Shown piece by piece: positions 43,910 to 52,540 of a stretch of DNA of 64,000 nt. The translations under genes and the position numbers were made by a program. Source of the stretch: Pedobacter ginsengisoli. GTDB lineage: Bacteria; Bacteroidota; Bacteroidia; Sphingobacteriales; Sphingobacteriaceae. Under the pieces are notes generated by a model. The model did no database searches, had not been told where the DNA came from, and saw only the letters and a list, made by a program, of their open reading frames with translations. Every line of letters begins with the position of its first letter. The first letter of the stretch is position 1. The stretch is taken from contig NZ_JASSYX010000001.1 in assembly GCF_030244015.1 (NCBI RefSeq), positions 992,001 to 1,056,000 of the forward strand, given 5' to 3'.

Positions 43910-44330
43910 TTAAAAGTTTCTCAATGTTGTGAAGTTTTTCGGCCCATCCGTGATTCAGGCCATCGTAAAATGCCAGGTTCTCTTTTTTCGCAAAACCGCG
44001 ATGCTCCAGGAAAAGCTGGGTTCCCTTTTCAACTGGCTGCAGTTTCCATTCAACAACGGAATCAAGTGTAATTTCTCCCTCACCCGGGCCGCTGCCCCAT
44101 GAATAGGAAAGTTTTTTAAATGGAACGATCTCTAATACTTTACAGTAGAAGATCCCGTCAAAATCCAGGCTTGGTATCGGACCTGTCCTGAATTGGAACT
44201 CGACGCCGGTAATGGGCTGAAAATTGTTTTTCATAAGCCACAGCTCCATCAATTCTGGTCTTGTCAGATATTCCCAAACTATCTCAGGCGGATGCGGGAA
44301 GGAAAATTGGTGTTTAATAATTTTTGCCAT
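43878..44330 (-). CDS. AHSA1/SRPBCC domain protein
   Basis: The 150-residue START-fold protein begins IIKHQFSFPHPPEIVWEYLTRPELMELWLMKNNF and ends with the long helix NHGWAEKLHNIEKLL. It is the first gene of the ArsR operon, and its 3' end overlaps the ArsR start by 20-32 bases. In similar bacterial pairs the AHSA1 protein is thought to respond to a small hydrophobic molecule or to assist resistance. Two such proteins in one operon suggest different ligands. Confidence 0.87.
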   Translation of the reverse strand: MAKIIKHQFSFPHPPEIVWEYLTRPELMELWLMKNNFQPITGVEFQFRTGPIPSLDFDGIFYCKVLEIVPFKKLSYSWGSGPGEGEITLDSVVEWKLQPVEKGTQLFLEHRGFAKKENLAFYDGLNHGWAEKLHNIEKLLNERDHGNTNA

Positions 44331-44333
44331 AAT

Positions 44334-44384
44334 GAGTAACTTTAGAGTTACTCAAATATATAAGTAACCTGTGAGTTACGCAAA
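44334..44384 (-). promoter_or_regulatory. ArsR promoter with two flanking operators
   Basis: On the minus strand TTTG (44381-44384), a 20-base spacer and TATATTTG (44353-44360) make a full promoter. GAGTAACT-TTAG-AGTTACTC (44334-44353) lies just downstream, and GTAAC-CTGTGA-GTTAC (44364-44379) lies in the spacer. Both share GTAAC-N6-GTTAC, with centres 28 bp apart. Confidence 0.78.
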
Positions 44385-44429
44385 TTATTTTTAAAAAAAT
44401 AAATATCTTGTCCGTCTATGGCTTTACAA

Positions 44430-44494
44430 GTCAATATAGTATTGGTAAATCATTAGGTAGTATAGGTATTTAATGAACATTTCAAATAGTTTTG
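44430..44494 (+). promoter_or_regulatory. Promoter with 42-bp bipartite element, rhamnosidase operon
   Basis: The element (44430-44471) holds TAGTATTGGTA and TAGTATAGGTA as direct repeats 21 bp apart. A perfect -7 box, TAGTTTTG (44487-44494), follows after 15 bases. The same element at the same distance precedes the oxidoreductase gene at 52541. A binding site for the AraC protein encoded at 51453 is likely. Confidence 0.75.
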
Positions 44495-44560
44495 AATAAT
44501 ACAATAAGTCAATCGGAGGGAAATGCTGATTGGCCTATTAACTTTTGAAACCAAATAACC

Positions 44561-45889
44561 ATGCTAAGATTTAGACTGCTAATATTACTGAATCTTTCAT
44601 TCGCGACCGGTATGTTTGCCCAGCATAAATCAGGTGTCATTACGAATGAAGACTTCTTATTTCTTGAAGAAATTACAAAAGCCGTACTGGATACTTCGAG
44701 AATTCATCCCGGGCAGGCACTTCCGGCGCCATATGGCAGGAACAATACCGGAGGTATATTAATTCGGCCGGGCGGTAGGGATACCTATCCTTCATTCTGG
44801 ATTAGGGATTATGCAATGTCGCTTGAGACGGGTTTCGTGAGCAAGGCTGAGCAAAAACATATGCTTTTGCTTACCGCTTCTACGCAATGTGACCAGACGT
44901 GGATCACACGGGGCGGAAGCATGGTGCCGTTTGGAGCCATTGCTGATCACATCAGGGTAGATGACCTAAAACCTATTTTTTTCCCCGGCACCTACGATTA
45001 CGAAGCTCAGGGTACTAACGAATTCGGGACTTTCCCAGCCTATTGTGATCAGTTTTATTTTATCCATATGGCCGATTATTATTTTAAGCAAACGTCGGAT
45101 CTTTCGCTGTTGTCAAAGGAAATAAATGGAATTCGTCTGATCGATCGTCTGGAAATTGCTTTTAAAACATTGCCGGCCAGGAGGGATAATGAGATTGTTT
45201 ATACAACTGATGCTTTCAGAGGCGTTGATTTTGGTTTTAGAGACGCCATAGCCATTACCGGCGACTTAAGCTATTCATCTATATTGAAATACCGCGCTGC
45301 CAATCAGCTTTCGGCCATGTTTAGCAGATTGAAAAATAAAATAAAGGCAGCTCATTACAAAGATATTGCGGTAAAAATAAAAGCAGCGATGCCCAGGTTT
45401 CTGGATAAAAATGGTATGTTAACAGCCTCTGATGGCCGAAGCAGGCAACCTGATGTGTGGGCCACAGCATTTGCTATTTACCTGGATGTTCTAGAAGGTG
45501 AAGATGTGTTAAAGGCGGCCAGGCATCTGGAGGCGGCCTATAAAAATGGAACGCTTGCCTACAAAGGCAGTATCAGACATATTATCAAAGACGAAGATTT
45601 TAATCAAAATACTGCATGGGAGACCGCAATTGTAGGTAAAAATCAATATCAGAATGGTGCGTATTGGGGTACGCCAACTGGCTGGGTAAGTTACGCCATT
45701 GCCAAAGTCAATAAACAAACAGCAGCCAAACTCATCAAGGAATACATTAATGAACTTAGGGAAAATGACTTTAGAAAAGGAAGTAATTTTAATGCGCCAT
45801 ATGAGTGTTTTTACCCTGGAGGATATACCCGGGGGCCGGTTTATTTAACCACGGTTGCCTGTCCATACATTGTTCTTCGTTCATTTTAA
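44561..45889 (+). CDS. Putative six-hairpin glycosidase, exported
   Basis: The 442-residue product has a signal peptide ending TGMFAQ. The body looks like an (alpha/alpha)6 toroid, with segments such as SFWIRDYAMSLETGFV, YCDQFYFIHMADYYFKQ and DVWATAFAIYLDVLEG and a C-terminal NAPYECFYPGGYTRGPVYLTTVACPY. Acidic residues in WIRDY and PYECFYP could be catalytic. I cannot assign a CAZy family. It lies 20 bases before a GH78 gene and is the first gene of that operon, so a role in cutting rhamnose-bearing oligosaccharides is likely. It could also be a distant relative of GH78 that lost the accessory domains. Confidence 0.7.
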   Translation: MLRFRLLILLNLSFATGMFAQHKSGVITNEDFLFLEEITKAVLDTSRIHPGQALPAPYGRNNTGGILIRPGGRDTYPSFWIRDYAMSLETGFVSKAEQKHMLLLTASTQCDQTWITRGGSMVPFGAIADHIRVDDLKPIFFPGTYDYEAQGTNEFGTFPAYCDQFYFIHMADYYFKQTSDLSLLSKEINGIRLIDRLEIAFKTLPARRDNEIVYTTDAFRGVDFGFRDAIAITGDLSYSSILKYRAANQLSAMFSRLKNKIKAAHYKDIAVKIKAAMPRFLDKNGMLTASDGRSRQPDVWATAFAIYLDVLEGEDVLKAARHLEAAYKNGTLAYKGSIRHIIKDEDFNQNTAWETAIVGKNQYQNGAYWGTPTGWVSYAIAKVNKQTAAKLIKEYINELRENDFRKGSNFNAPYECFYPGGYTRGPVYLTTVACPYIVLRSF

Positions 45890-45909
45890 TCAATTTAGCT
45901 TTATACTCA

Positions 45910-48687
45910 ATGAGATTATTTAATAAATTAAATATTGGATTTGTCATCGCAATACTACTTCATTACAACCTTCTACATGCGGCCGGCAAGACGGAATTAA
46001 AAACAGACCGCCTTACCTGTGAATACATCGTTAACCCATTAGGCATTGAAGTCATAAAGCCCCGGTTGAGCTGGACGCTTCTGAGTATAGTTCGGGATCA
46101 ACAGCAGACTGCATATGAACTGATCGTAAGCGACAACATAGAGGATATAAAACAAATAAAGGGAGGAGTATGGAGGACCGGCAGAGTTTTATCCTCCCAG
46201 AATGTCCACGTGGTTTATGAAGGAAGTCCCCTCAAGTCATTTACACGTTATTACTGGCGTGTAAAAGTATACGGCAAAAACGGGAAATCATCACGTTGGA
46301 GTGAGCCTCAATGGTTTGAGACAGCGATGCTAAATGCCACTGACTGGCAGGGTAAATGGATAGGTGATGGCAGTAAGCAATTTGAAAAAGATGAGGATTT
46401 TTATAAAAATGATCCGATGCCTTTGTTGCGGAAAACGTTTAATGCAGAAAAAAAACTGGCTTCTGCCAGACTGTATATAAGTGGAATTGGTTATTATGAA
46501 GCTTTTATAAATGGTGAAAAGGTAGGTGATCATGTTCTCGATCCAGGCTGGACCTCTTACGGCAAACGCGTTTTGTACAGTGTATATGACATTACGTCTC
46601 AATTGAATAATGGTTTAAATGCAGTGGGTATCATGCTTGGAAATGGCTGGTATAACACTTTGCCTCTGCGATTTTGGGGTGGAATTAATTTGCGGAATGC
46701 GCTGGTTTCCGGAAGACCATGCGTAAAAGCGATGATCAGGCTTCAATATACAGACGGATCAATAGCATTGGTACCTACAGATGAAAGCTGGCAGACGGCA
46801 AAAGGTCCTATCATCAGGAACAGTATATTTCTTGGTGAACATTATGATGCGCGGGCTGAAAAGGAAAATTGGAATACCATTAAGGCAAATACTTCTGATT
46901 GGAAAAACGCAATTGAAGCAGAGGGCCCAAAAGGAATATTGTCTGTGCAGGTGCAGCCCCCTATACGTGTTACCAAGATTATCAGGCCGATCTCAGTAAA
47001 TGAGATCAAGCCAGGGGTTTTTATTTTTGATATGGGTCAGAATTTTGCCGGTATAGCGCGCTTTCGTGTAAAGGGACCTGCAGGAACACATGTGAAGGTG
47101 AGATATGGCGAAGATAAATATGCGGATGAGAGTCTGAACGTAATGACTGCGGTGGCTGGACAGATCAAAGGAGGAAACGGCGGGCCGGGTGCGCCGCATA
47201 TAGCCTGGCAGGAAGATAGTTACATTTTAAAAGGATCGATAGCAGAGGAATGGTCTCCGAGGTTCACATTTCATGGTTTCAGGTTTATCGAGGTTACAGG
47301 TTGGCCGGGTAAGCCAGGTTTGTCCGACATAGAAGGACTCAGGATGAACGCTGACCTTCAGGAACACGGAACTTTCAGTTCATCAAACGAAATGTTTAAT
47401 AAGCTGGATACCAATATAAAATTCACTTTTCTCAGCAATGCCTTTAGTGTTCAGTCTGACTGTCCGGGAAGGGAAAAGCTCGGCTACGGAGGAGATCTTT
47501 TCTGTACTACTGAATCATTTATGTATCACTACGATATGGCGGGATTTTATCGCAAAGTTGTCAAAGACTTTACCGACGATCAACAGCCATTAGGGGGGAT
47601 AACTGAAACAGTTCCATTCGTGGGTATTGCGGATGCCGGTCCTGGTGATAAATCCGGTCCGCTGGGCTTTCAGATCGGATTTCCCTATCTGATTAAAAAG
47701 TTGTATGATTTTTACGGAGATAAGCGGCTGATAGAGGAAAACTATTCAGCATTGACCAAACATATAGAATTTCTGGAATCACGTACCAGTGATAACCTGT
47801 TTACCACAGACCTTGGCGACCATGAGTCACTCGACAATAAGTCTATACCGCTCACTGCATCAATATTTTATTACCTGCATGCCAAACTAATGAATAAGTT
47901 TGCGGGGATACTCGAAAAGCAAGATGATGAAGCCAGATATGCTGCTCTGGCAAAAAAAATACAGAATACCATAGGAGAAAAGTACTATGATGCGGAGAGC
48001 GGGAAATTTGAAAAAGGAACACAAACAGCACAGATTTTTGCATTATGGTCAAAGATCGAAAAAGAAGGAACTCAAGATAAAGTAGTATCTGTACTTTTAT
48101 CAGAATTTGAAAAGAAGAACTGGCATTTGTCAACCGGAATCTTTGGTACAAAAATGCTTTTTGATGTATTGAGAAACATCGGGCAAAATGAAATGGCCTA
48201 TCGCATCGCCAATCAGCGCGATTTCCCCGGCTGGGGTTATATGATAGCCAACGGAGCTACTACGGTATGGGAAACCTGGGCCGCTTCAGACAATACGTTC
48301 TCTAAGAACCACCCGATGTTTGGATCAGTAGGAGAGTGGTTCTATCGGTCTTTGTTAGGTATCAATGCCGCAGCGCCTGGTTTTAAAAAGATTGTAATTA
48401 AGCCACAGCCTGCCGGTGATTTGAAGCATGCTGAAGGCAGTTATCGCTCTCCATATGGTAAGATAGGATCTTCATGGGAGGTAACTGATCAGCGGTTTAA
48501 ACTAAATGCAGAAATACCGGTAAATACTACCGCCGAGATCTGGGTGCCGCTTAAGTACGGCGAACAGATCACAGAAAGTGGGAAGCGCATTTCAGATGCT
48601 GAGGGAGTTGTCATGCTCAGAAAGGAAAATGGTTACGCTGTTATGCAGGCGGGGTCGGGTAGCTATTCTTTTGTAACTACTAAATAG
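45910..48687 (+). CDS. GH78 alpha-L-rhamnosidase
   Basis: ATG at 45910 starts a signal peptide (LNIGFVIAILLHYNLLHA); the frame continues upstream into the previous gene but without function. The 925-residue product has the full GH78 layout: an N-terminal Fn3-like domain (LTCEYIVNPLGIEVIKPRLSW), jelly-roll domains (GIGYYEAFINGEKVGDHVLDPGWTSY), the catalytic toroid with SDCPGREKLGYGGDLFCT (about residue 515), and a C-terminal sandwich. It releases terminal alpha-L-rhamnose. It is followed after five bases by a second GH78 gene. Confidence 0.93.
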   Translation: MRLFNKLNIGFVIAILLHYNLLHAAGKTELKTDRLTCEYIVNPLGIEVIKPRLSWTLLSIVRDQQQTAYELIVSDNIEDIKQIKGGVWRTGRVLSSQNVHVVYEGSPLKSFTRYYWRVKVYGKNGKSSRWSEPQWFETAMLNATDWQGKWIGDGSKQFEKDEDFYKNDPMPLLRKTFNAEKKLASARLYISGIGYYEAFINGEKVGDHVLDPGWTSYGKRVLYSVYDITSQLNNGLNAVGIMLGNGWYNTLPLRFWGGINLRNALVSGRPCVKAMIRLQYTDGSIALVPTDESWQTAKGPIIRNSIFLGEHYDARAEKENWNTIKANTSDWKNAIEAEGPKGILSVQVQPPIRVTKIIRPISVNEIKPGVFIFDMGQNFAGIARFRVKGPAGTHVKVRYGEDKYADESLNVMTAVAGQIKGGNGGPGAPHIAWQEDSYILKGSIAEEWSPRFTFHGFRFIEVTGWPGKPGLSDIEGLRMNADLQEHGTFSSSNEMFNKLDTNIKFTFLSNAFSVQSDCPGREKLGYGGDLFCTTESFMYHYDMAGFYRKVVKDFTDDQQPLGGITETVPFVGIADAGPGDKSGPLGFQIGFPYLIKKLYDFYGDKRLIEENYSALTKHIEFLESRTSDNLFTTDLGDHESLDNKSIPLTASIFYYLHAKLMNKFAGILEKQDDEARYAALAKKIQNTIGEKYYDAESGKFEKGTQTAQIFALWSKIEKEGTQDKVVSVLLSEFEKKNWHLSTGIFGTKMLFDVLRNIGQNEMAYRIANQRDFPGWGYMIANGATTVWETWAASDNTFSKNHPMFGSVGEWFYRSLLGINAAAPGFKKIVIKPQPAGDLKHAEGSYRSPYGKIGSSWEVTDQRFKLNAEIPVNTTAEIWVPLKYGEQITESGKRISDAEGVVMLRKENGYAVMQAGSGSYSFVTTK

Positions 48688-48692
48688 CAGCA

Positions 48693-51458
48693 ATGAGCAC
48701 CTTTGGTAAATGTGTACTGATCTTAAGCTTGTGCGTAAACGCCTTCAATGCGTTGGCTTCGCTGCGACCGGTTAACCTAACAATCGAATATAAAAAAAAT
48801 CCACTTGGCATAGCCGCTCCAAATCCGCGGTTCGGCTGGTGGATAAATACAGAACGGCCAGTTGTGAGACAAAGTGCCTGTCAGATCCAGGTAGCGCAGT
48901 CAAAACAAACCCTTGTAAATAATAAAGCTCTATTATGGGATTCCGGAAAGCGGAACTCCGGCCGCAATGTGTCGGTTTTATATACGGGTCCAGCATTAAA
49001 ATCTGCTCAAAAATATTATTGGCGTGTCCGGATATGGGACCAGACGGGAAAAGCATCAGTGTGGAGTGACGTGGCTGAGTTTTCTATGGGTATTTTAACA
49101 CCAGAGGAATGGTCGATGGCTAAGTGGATAGCTTATGAGGTTTTACCAGATTCTTTAAAAGTTATTCCAGGTGTTCATGCCAGTGGCGACGGGTTGGGCA
49201 ACAAATTACTGCAGCGTGCCGTCAATCCATATTTCAGGAAATCTTTCGAGCTGAAGAAATCCGTTTCACAAGCCTCAGTTTTCGTTTCAGGAATGGGGCA
49301 GTATGAACTGTATCTGAATGGTAAAAAGGTAAGCCCTGATTTCCTGACACCAGGCTGGACGAATTATGAAAAGCGTTGCTTGTATAATACTTATGACGTA
49401 ACCACGGAACTTCATCAGGGAATGAATGTATTGGGCAGCATAGTAGGGGGAGGATTTTTCTATATAAACAGAGAACGGTACCGTAAAGTTGTGTCCGGAT
49501 ATGGTTACCCGATGCTTAGGATGATATTGCAGATCCGATATACCGATGGAAGTACGACTCAGGTAGTGACTGATGAAAGCTGGAAAACAGCTGCATCCCC
49601 GGTAATCTATTCAAGTATATACGGCGGAGAAGATTATGATGCAAGGCTGGAACAGAAAGGCTGGAATCAAAAAGGATTCAAAGATGCCGGCTGGAGAACT
49701 GTGAAGATCACAAAGGGACCAGGTGGAAAAATGGCTGCGCAAATAGAATACCCTGTGCAGATTATGGATACCATAGCTGTTAAAAAAATATCGGTCCCTG
49801 AAGCTGGTAAGAACATTTACGATTTTGGCCAGAATGCTTCAGGCGTCGTATCCATAAAGGTTAGGGGAAGAAGAGGAGATAAAATCAAAATTACTCCATC
49901 AGAACTACTTACTGACAAAGGCTTGATTACCCAAAAGAGTTCTGGAGAGAATTTCTATTTTGAATATACCCTGAAAGGGAATGGCGTTGAAGAATGGACC
50001 CCAAAATTTACTTATTATGGTTTTAGATATGCAATGATAGAGGGTGTCAGCCCAATTGCAGTTAAGTTTTTGCATACACGCAACAGCGCTCCGGGCGCCG
50101 GCTCATTTTTATCGTCCAATAAACTTTTTAATAGCATTTATCATTTGATAAATTGGTCACTGCGCAGTAACATAGTGAGCGTTTCTACCGATTGTCCACA
50201 TCGAGAAAAGCTGGGCTGGCTTGAGCAGGCACACTTGATGGGAGAATCGCTAAAATATAATTATGATGTATTTCACCTTTATAATAAAATTGTGGACGAC
50301 ATCATCGAAGCACAGCGACCAGATGGGATGGTCCCCTCTATTGCTCCGGAATTTGTTGAATTTAACGGTCCATTTCGAGATGATCCGGGGTACAGCAGTG
50401 CGGCAGTTATTTTGCCATGGTATCTGTATAAATGGTATGGGGATATAGACGCGTTGCGAAGATCATACCCCATGATGAAAAAATACGTGTCCTATTTGCA
50501 GCAAAAATCAGTGTCAAACATCATCTCCTACGGACTGGGTGACTGGCTTGACATTGGCCCCAATAGCCCGGGTGTTTCTCAGTTAACGCCCGTAGCACTG
50601 ACAGCAACTGCATTTTATTACCAGGATGTAGTCCTGCTTGGAAAAATCGCTCAAACCTTGGGAAACAGTGAGGAAGCAAAAACATATGCCTTGCTTGCGG
50701 CTGATGTGAAGAAAGATTTTAATACTAAATTCTTTGACAAGACCACTGGTGTTTATGGCTCAGGCAGCCAGACTTCATACAGCATGCCTTTATCTCTGGG
50801 GTTGGTAGAAAACTGGCAGGACAAAAAGAAAATATTTGAAAATTTGAAAGATTCAATCCTCGTGCATAATAAAAAAATTACGGCAGGAGATATAGGACAC
50901 CGGTTCCTGGTGCAGGCATTGGCGCAGGGAGGTGCATCGGATTTGTTATATGAAATGAACAATAGGACAGATGTACCCGGGTATGGCTATCAGATTAAGC
51001 ATGGCGCTACCGCCCTGGCAGAACATTGGTCAGGCCCGACCGCTGATTTTCTGTCACAAAACCATATGATCTTCGGACATTTAATGGAATGGTTTTACAG
51101 TGGCCTGGCAGGTATTAAACAGCCCGACGACGATTCGGGATACAAGAACTTTATCATTGATCCTCAAATTAATGGAAACGATATTGACTGGGTGAAAAGT
51201 TCTTATCAGTCCGTAAATGGTGTAATCTCTGTTTCATGGAATAAAACAGGGACTCAATTTAATATGGATGTTACAATTCCTGCAAATTCAAGTGCTGAAG
51301 TTTTTCTGCCCGTTTCTGCTGTGGATGGAGTGACGGTAAATGGCCTGGGAATTTTGGCTGCTAAACAAATTAAGAACGTACGGAAGCAGGATGGAAAGCT
51401 GGTAATGATGGTGCCATCAGGCAAATACACATTCCGGATGAGCAGGCCTTCTTTATAA
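48693..51458 (+). CDS. GH78 alpha-L-rhamnosidase, second copy
   Basis: The 921-residue exported protein has the same layout as its neighbour: NLTIEYKKNPLGIAAPNPRFGW, GMGQYELYLNGKKVSPDFLTPGWTNY, and the catalytic segment STDCPHREKLGWLEQAHLMG (about residue 502). The variant GWLEQ in place of GYGGD marks a different GH78 subgroup, so the two enzymes probably differ in linkage preference rather than being a recent duplication. It shares its last six bases, TTATAA, with the end of the convergent AraC gene. Confidence 0.93.
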   Translation: MSTFGKCVLILSLCVNAFNALASLRPVNLTIEYKKNPLGIAAPNPRFGWWINTERPVVRQSACQIQVAQSKQTLVNNKALLWDSGKRNSGRNVSVLYTGPALKSAQKYYWRVRIWDQTGKASVWSDVAEFSMGILTPEEWSMAKWIAYEVLPDSLKVIPGVHASGDGLGNKLLQRAVNPYFRKSFELKKSVSQASVFVSGMGQYELYLNGKKVSPDFLTPGWTNYEKRCLYNTYDVTTELHQGMNVLGSIVGGGFFYINRERYRKVVSGYGYPMLRMILQIRYTDGSTTQVVTDESWKTAASPVIYSSIYGGEDYDARLEQKGWNQKGFKDAGWRTVKITKGPGGKMAAQIEYPVQIMDTIAVKKISVPEAGKNIYDFGQNASGVVSIKVRGRRGDKIKITPSELLTDKGLITQKSSGENFYFEYTLKGNGVEEWTPKFTYYGFRYAMIEGVSPIAVKFLHTRNSAPGAGSFLSSNKLFNSIYHLINWSLRSNIVSVSTDCPHREKLGWLEQAHLMGESLKYNYDVFHLYNKIVDDIIEAQRPDGMVPSIAPEFVEFNGPFRDDPGYSSAAVILPWYLYKWYGDIDALRRSYPMMKKYVSYLQQKSVSNIISYGLGDWLDIGPNSPGVSQLTPVALTATAFYYQDVVLLGKIAQTLGNSEEAKTYALLAADVKKDFNTKFFDKTTGVYGSGSQTSYSMPLSLGLVENWQDKKKIFENLKDSILVHNKKITAGDIGHRFLVQALAQGGASDLLYEMNNRTDVPGYGYQIKHGATALAEHWSGPTADFLSQNHMIFGHLMEWFYSGLAGIKQPDDDSGYKNFIIDPQINGNDIDWVKSSYQSVNGVISVSWNKTGTQFNMDVTIPANSSAEVFLPVSAVDGVTVNGLGILAAKQIKNVRKQDGKLVMMVPSGKYTFRMSRPSL

Positions 51459-52343
51459 CGCGGTATTATAACGGGCTTTGTTGTAATATTCTTGCCTGAA
51501 TGCCTGTGGAGTCATGTTTTTGCGTGATTTAAATTGCCTGTTGAAATAAGAGATGTTGTTAAAGCCACTTTTATAGCAGATTTCTGTGATGCTCAGGTCT
51601 TCTTCAATCAGTAATTTACAGGTATGGCCGATACGGATTTCGTTTAAAAAGAAGGTGAACGTATTCCGGGTCCTTTTTTTGAAATACCTGCAAAATGTGG
51701 ACGGACACATGTGAATAAGTGCTGAAGCTTCATTTATGGTAATCGGTTCCGTAAAATGATTCATTACATATTCGTAGATCTTATTGATGCGTTTCGGATC
51801 ATTTACATTTACCCCAACCGACGGTCCTTTGTTTGAAAGCAGGGTGTACTCATCAGACTTGGATATAGTATTTAATATGTTCAGTAACTGCAGGAGTCTG
51901 TCCATGCCCTTAAGGCCGGTGATCTCTATGATCATTTTTGCCACCCGGTTAGAAAGGTTACCTTTAATCGCAAGGCCCCTCTGAGCTTTTTGCAAAATCT
52001 GATGTATTTCAAACATTTCAGGAGAAAGCAAAAAGGTTTCACCTAAAAAGTCTGTGGTGAATTGTAACACGATTGAGGAGGCCCTTAATAAGGGATCATT
52101 CTGGTAATAAATGGCATCATTTCTATACCAATGCGGAAGGTTGGAGCCTATTAATACAAGATCACCTGGTTTAAAGTTACTGATCCTGTCGCCAACAAAT
52201 CGTTTGCCTTCACTTTCTAAAATATAAACCAGTTCGTACTCCGGATGGAAGTGCCATGGGGTATCAAAATAAGCAGACCGAAACTGTTGAACTGCGAAGG
52301 ATGAGTCAATCGACTCCGGAACCTTTTGTAGAATTGCTTTCAT
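51453..52343 (-). CDS. AraC-family regulator with cupin sensor domain
   Basis: This 296-residue protein has an N-terminal cupin (about residues 20-95: FDTPWHFHPEYELVYILESEGKRFVGD, FKPGDLVLIGSNLPHWYRND) and two C-terminal AraC helix-turn-helices (about 190-290: ITINEASALIHMCPSTFCRYFKKRT and LSITEICYKSGFNNISYFNRQFKS). The architecture is that of RhaS/RhaR-like sugar regulators. Lying between the two rhamnosidases and the sugar-acid genes, it is the natural activator of both. The 42-bp element at 44430 and 52388 is its probable target, and the copy at 52388 is 45 bases from its own start. Confidence 0.92.
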   Translation of the reverse strand: MKAILQKVPESIDSSFAVQQFRSAYFDTPWHFHPEYELVYILESEGKRFVGDRISNFKPGDLVLIGSNLPHWYRNDAIYYQNDPLLRASSIVLQFTTDFLGETFLLSPEMFEIHQILQKAQRGLAIKGNLSNRVAKMIIEITGLKGMDRLLQLLNILNTISKSDEYTLLSNKGPSVGVNVNDPKRINKIYEYVMNHFTEPITINEASALIHMCPSTFCRYFKKRTRNTFTFFLNEIRIGHTCKLLIEEDLSITEICYKSGFNNISYFNRQFKSRKNMTPQAFRQEYYNKARYNTAL

Positions 52344-52387
52344 ATCTATAATGAATTTAAAAAAATGTTTCCCAACTAAAGAATTAA

Positions 52388-52452
52388 GTCAAAATAGTAT
52401 TGTTAAATACTTATTTCGTGTAGGGATTTGGATGGGAATAGGAATAAGTTTG
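52388..52452 (+). promoter_or_regulatory. Promoter with 42-bp bipartite element, sugar catabolism operon
   Basis: Block A (52388-52408) is 19/21 identical to 44430-44450, and block B (52409-52429) is 14/21 identical to 44451-44471. The -7 box TAAGTTTG (52445-52452) follows after 15 bases, the same spacing as in the other copy. The AraC gene starts on the other side. Confidence 0.75.
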
Positions 52453-52540
52453 ATAGGTGTTAAGATAATTTAACATATAGATTACAAGTGCCAGTAATAA
52501 ATAAAATAGGTTTGAGTTATTGCTAACTAACCTAAATTTT

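Noticed and set aside
45805..45909. Upstream in-frame extension of the first GH78 gene
   Set aside because: It overlaps the end of the previous gene, and the signal peptide begins at 45910.
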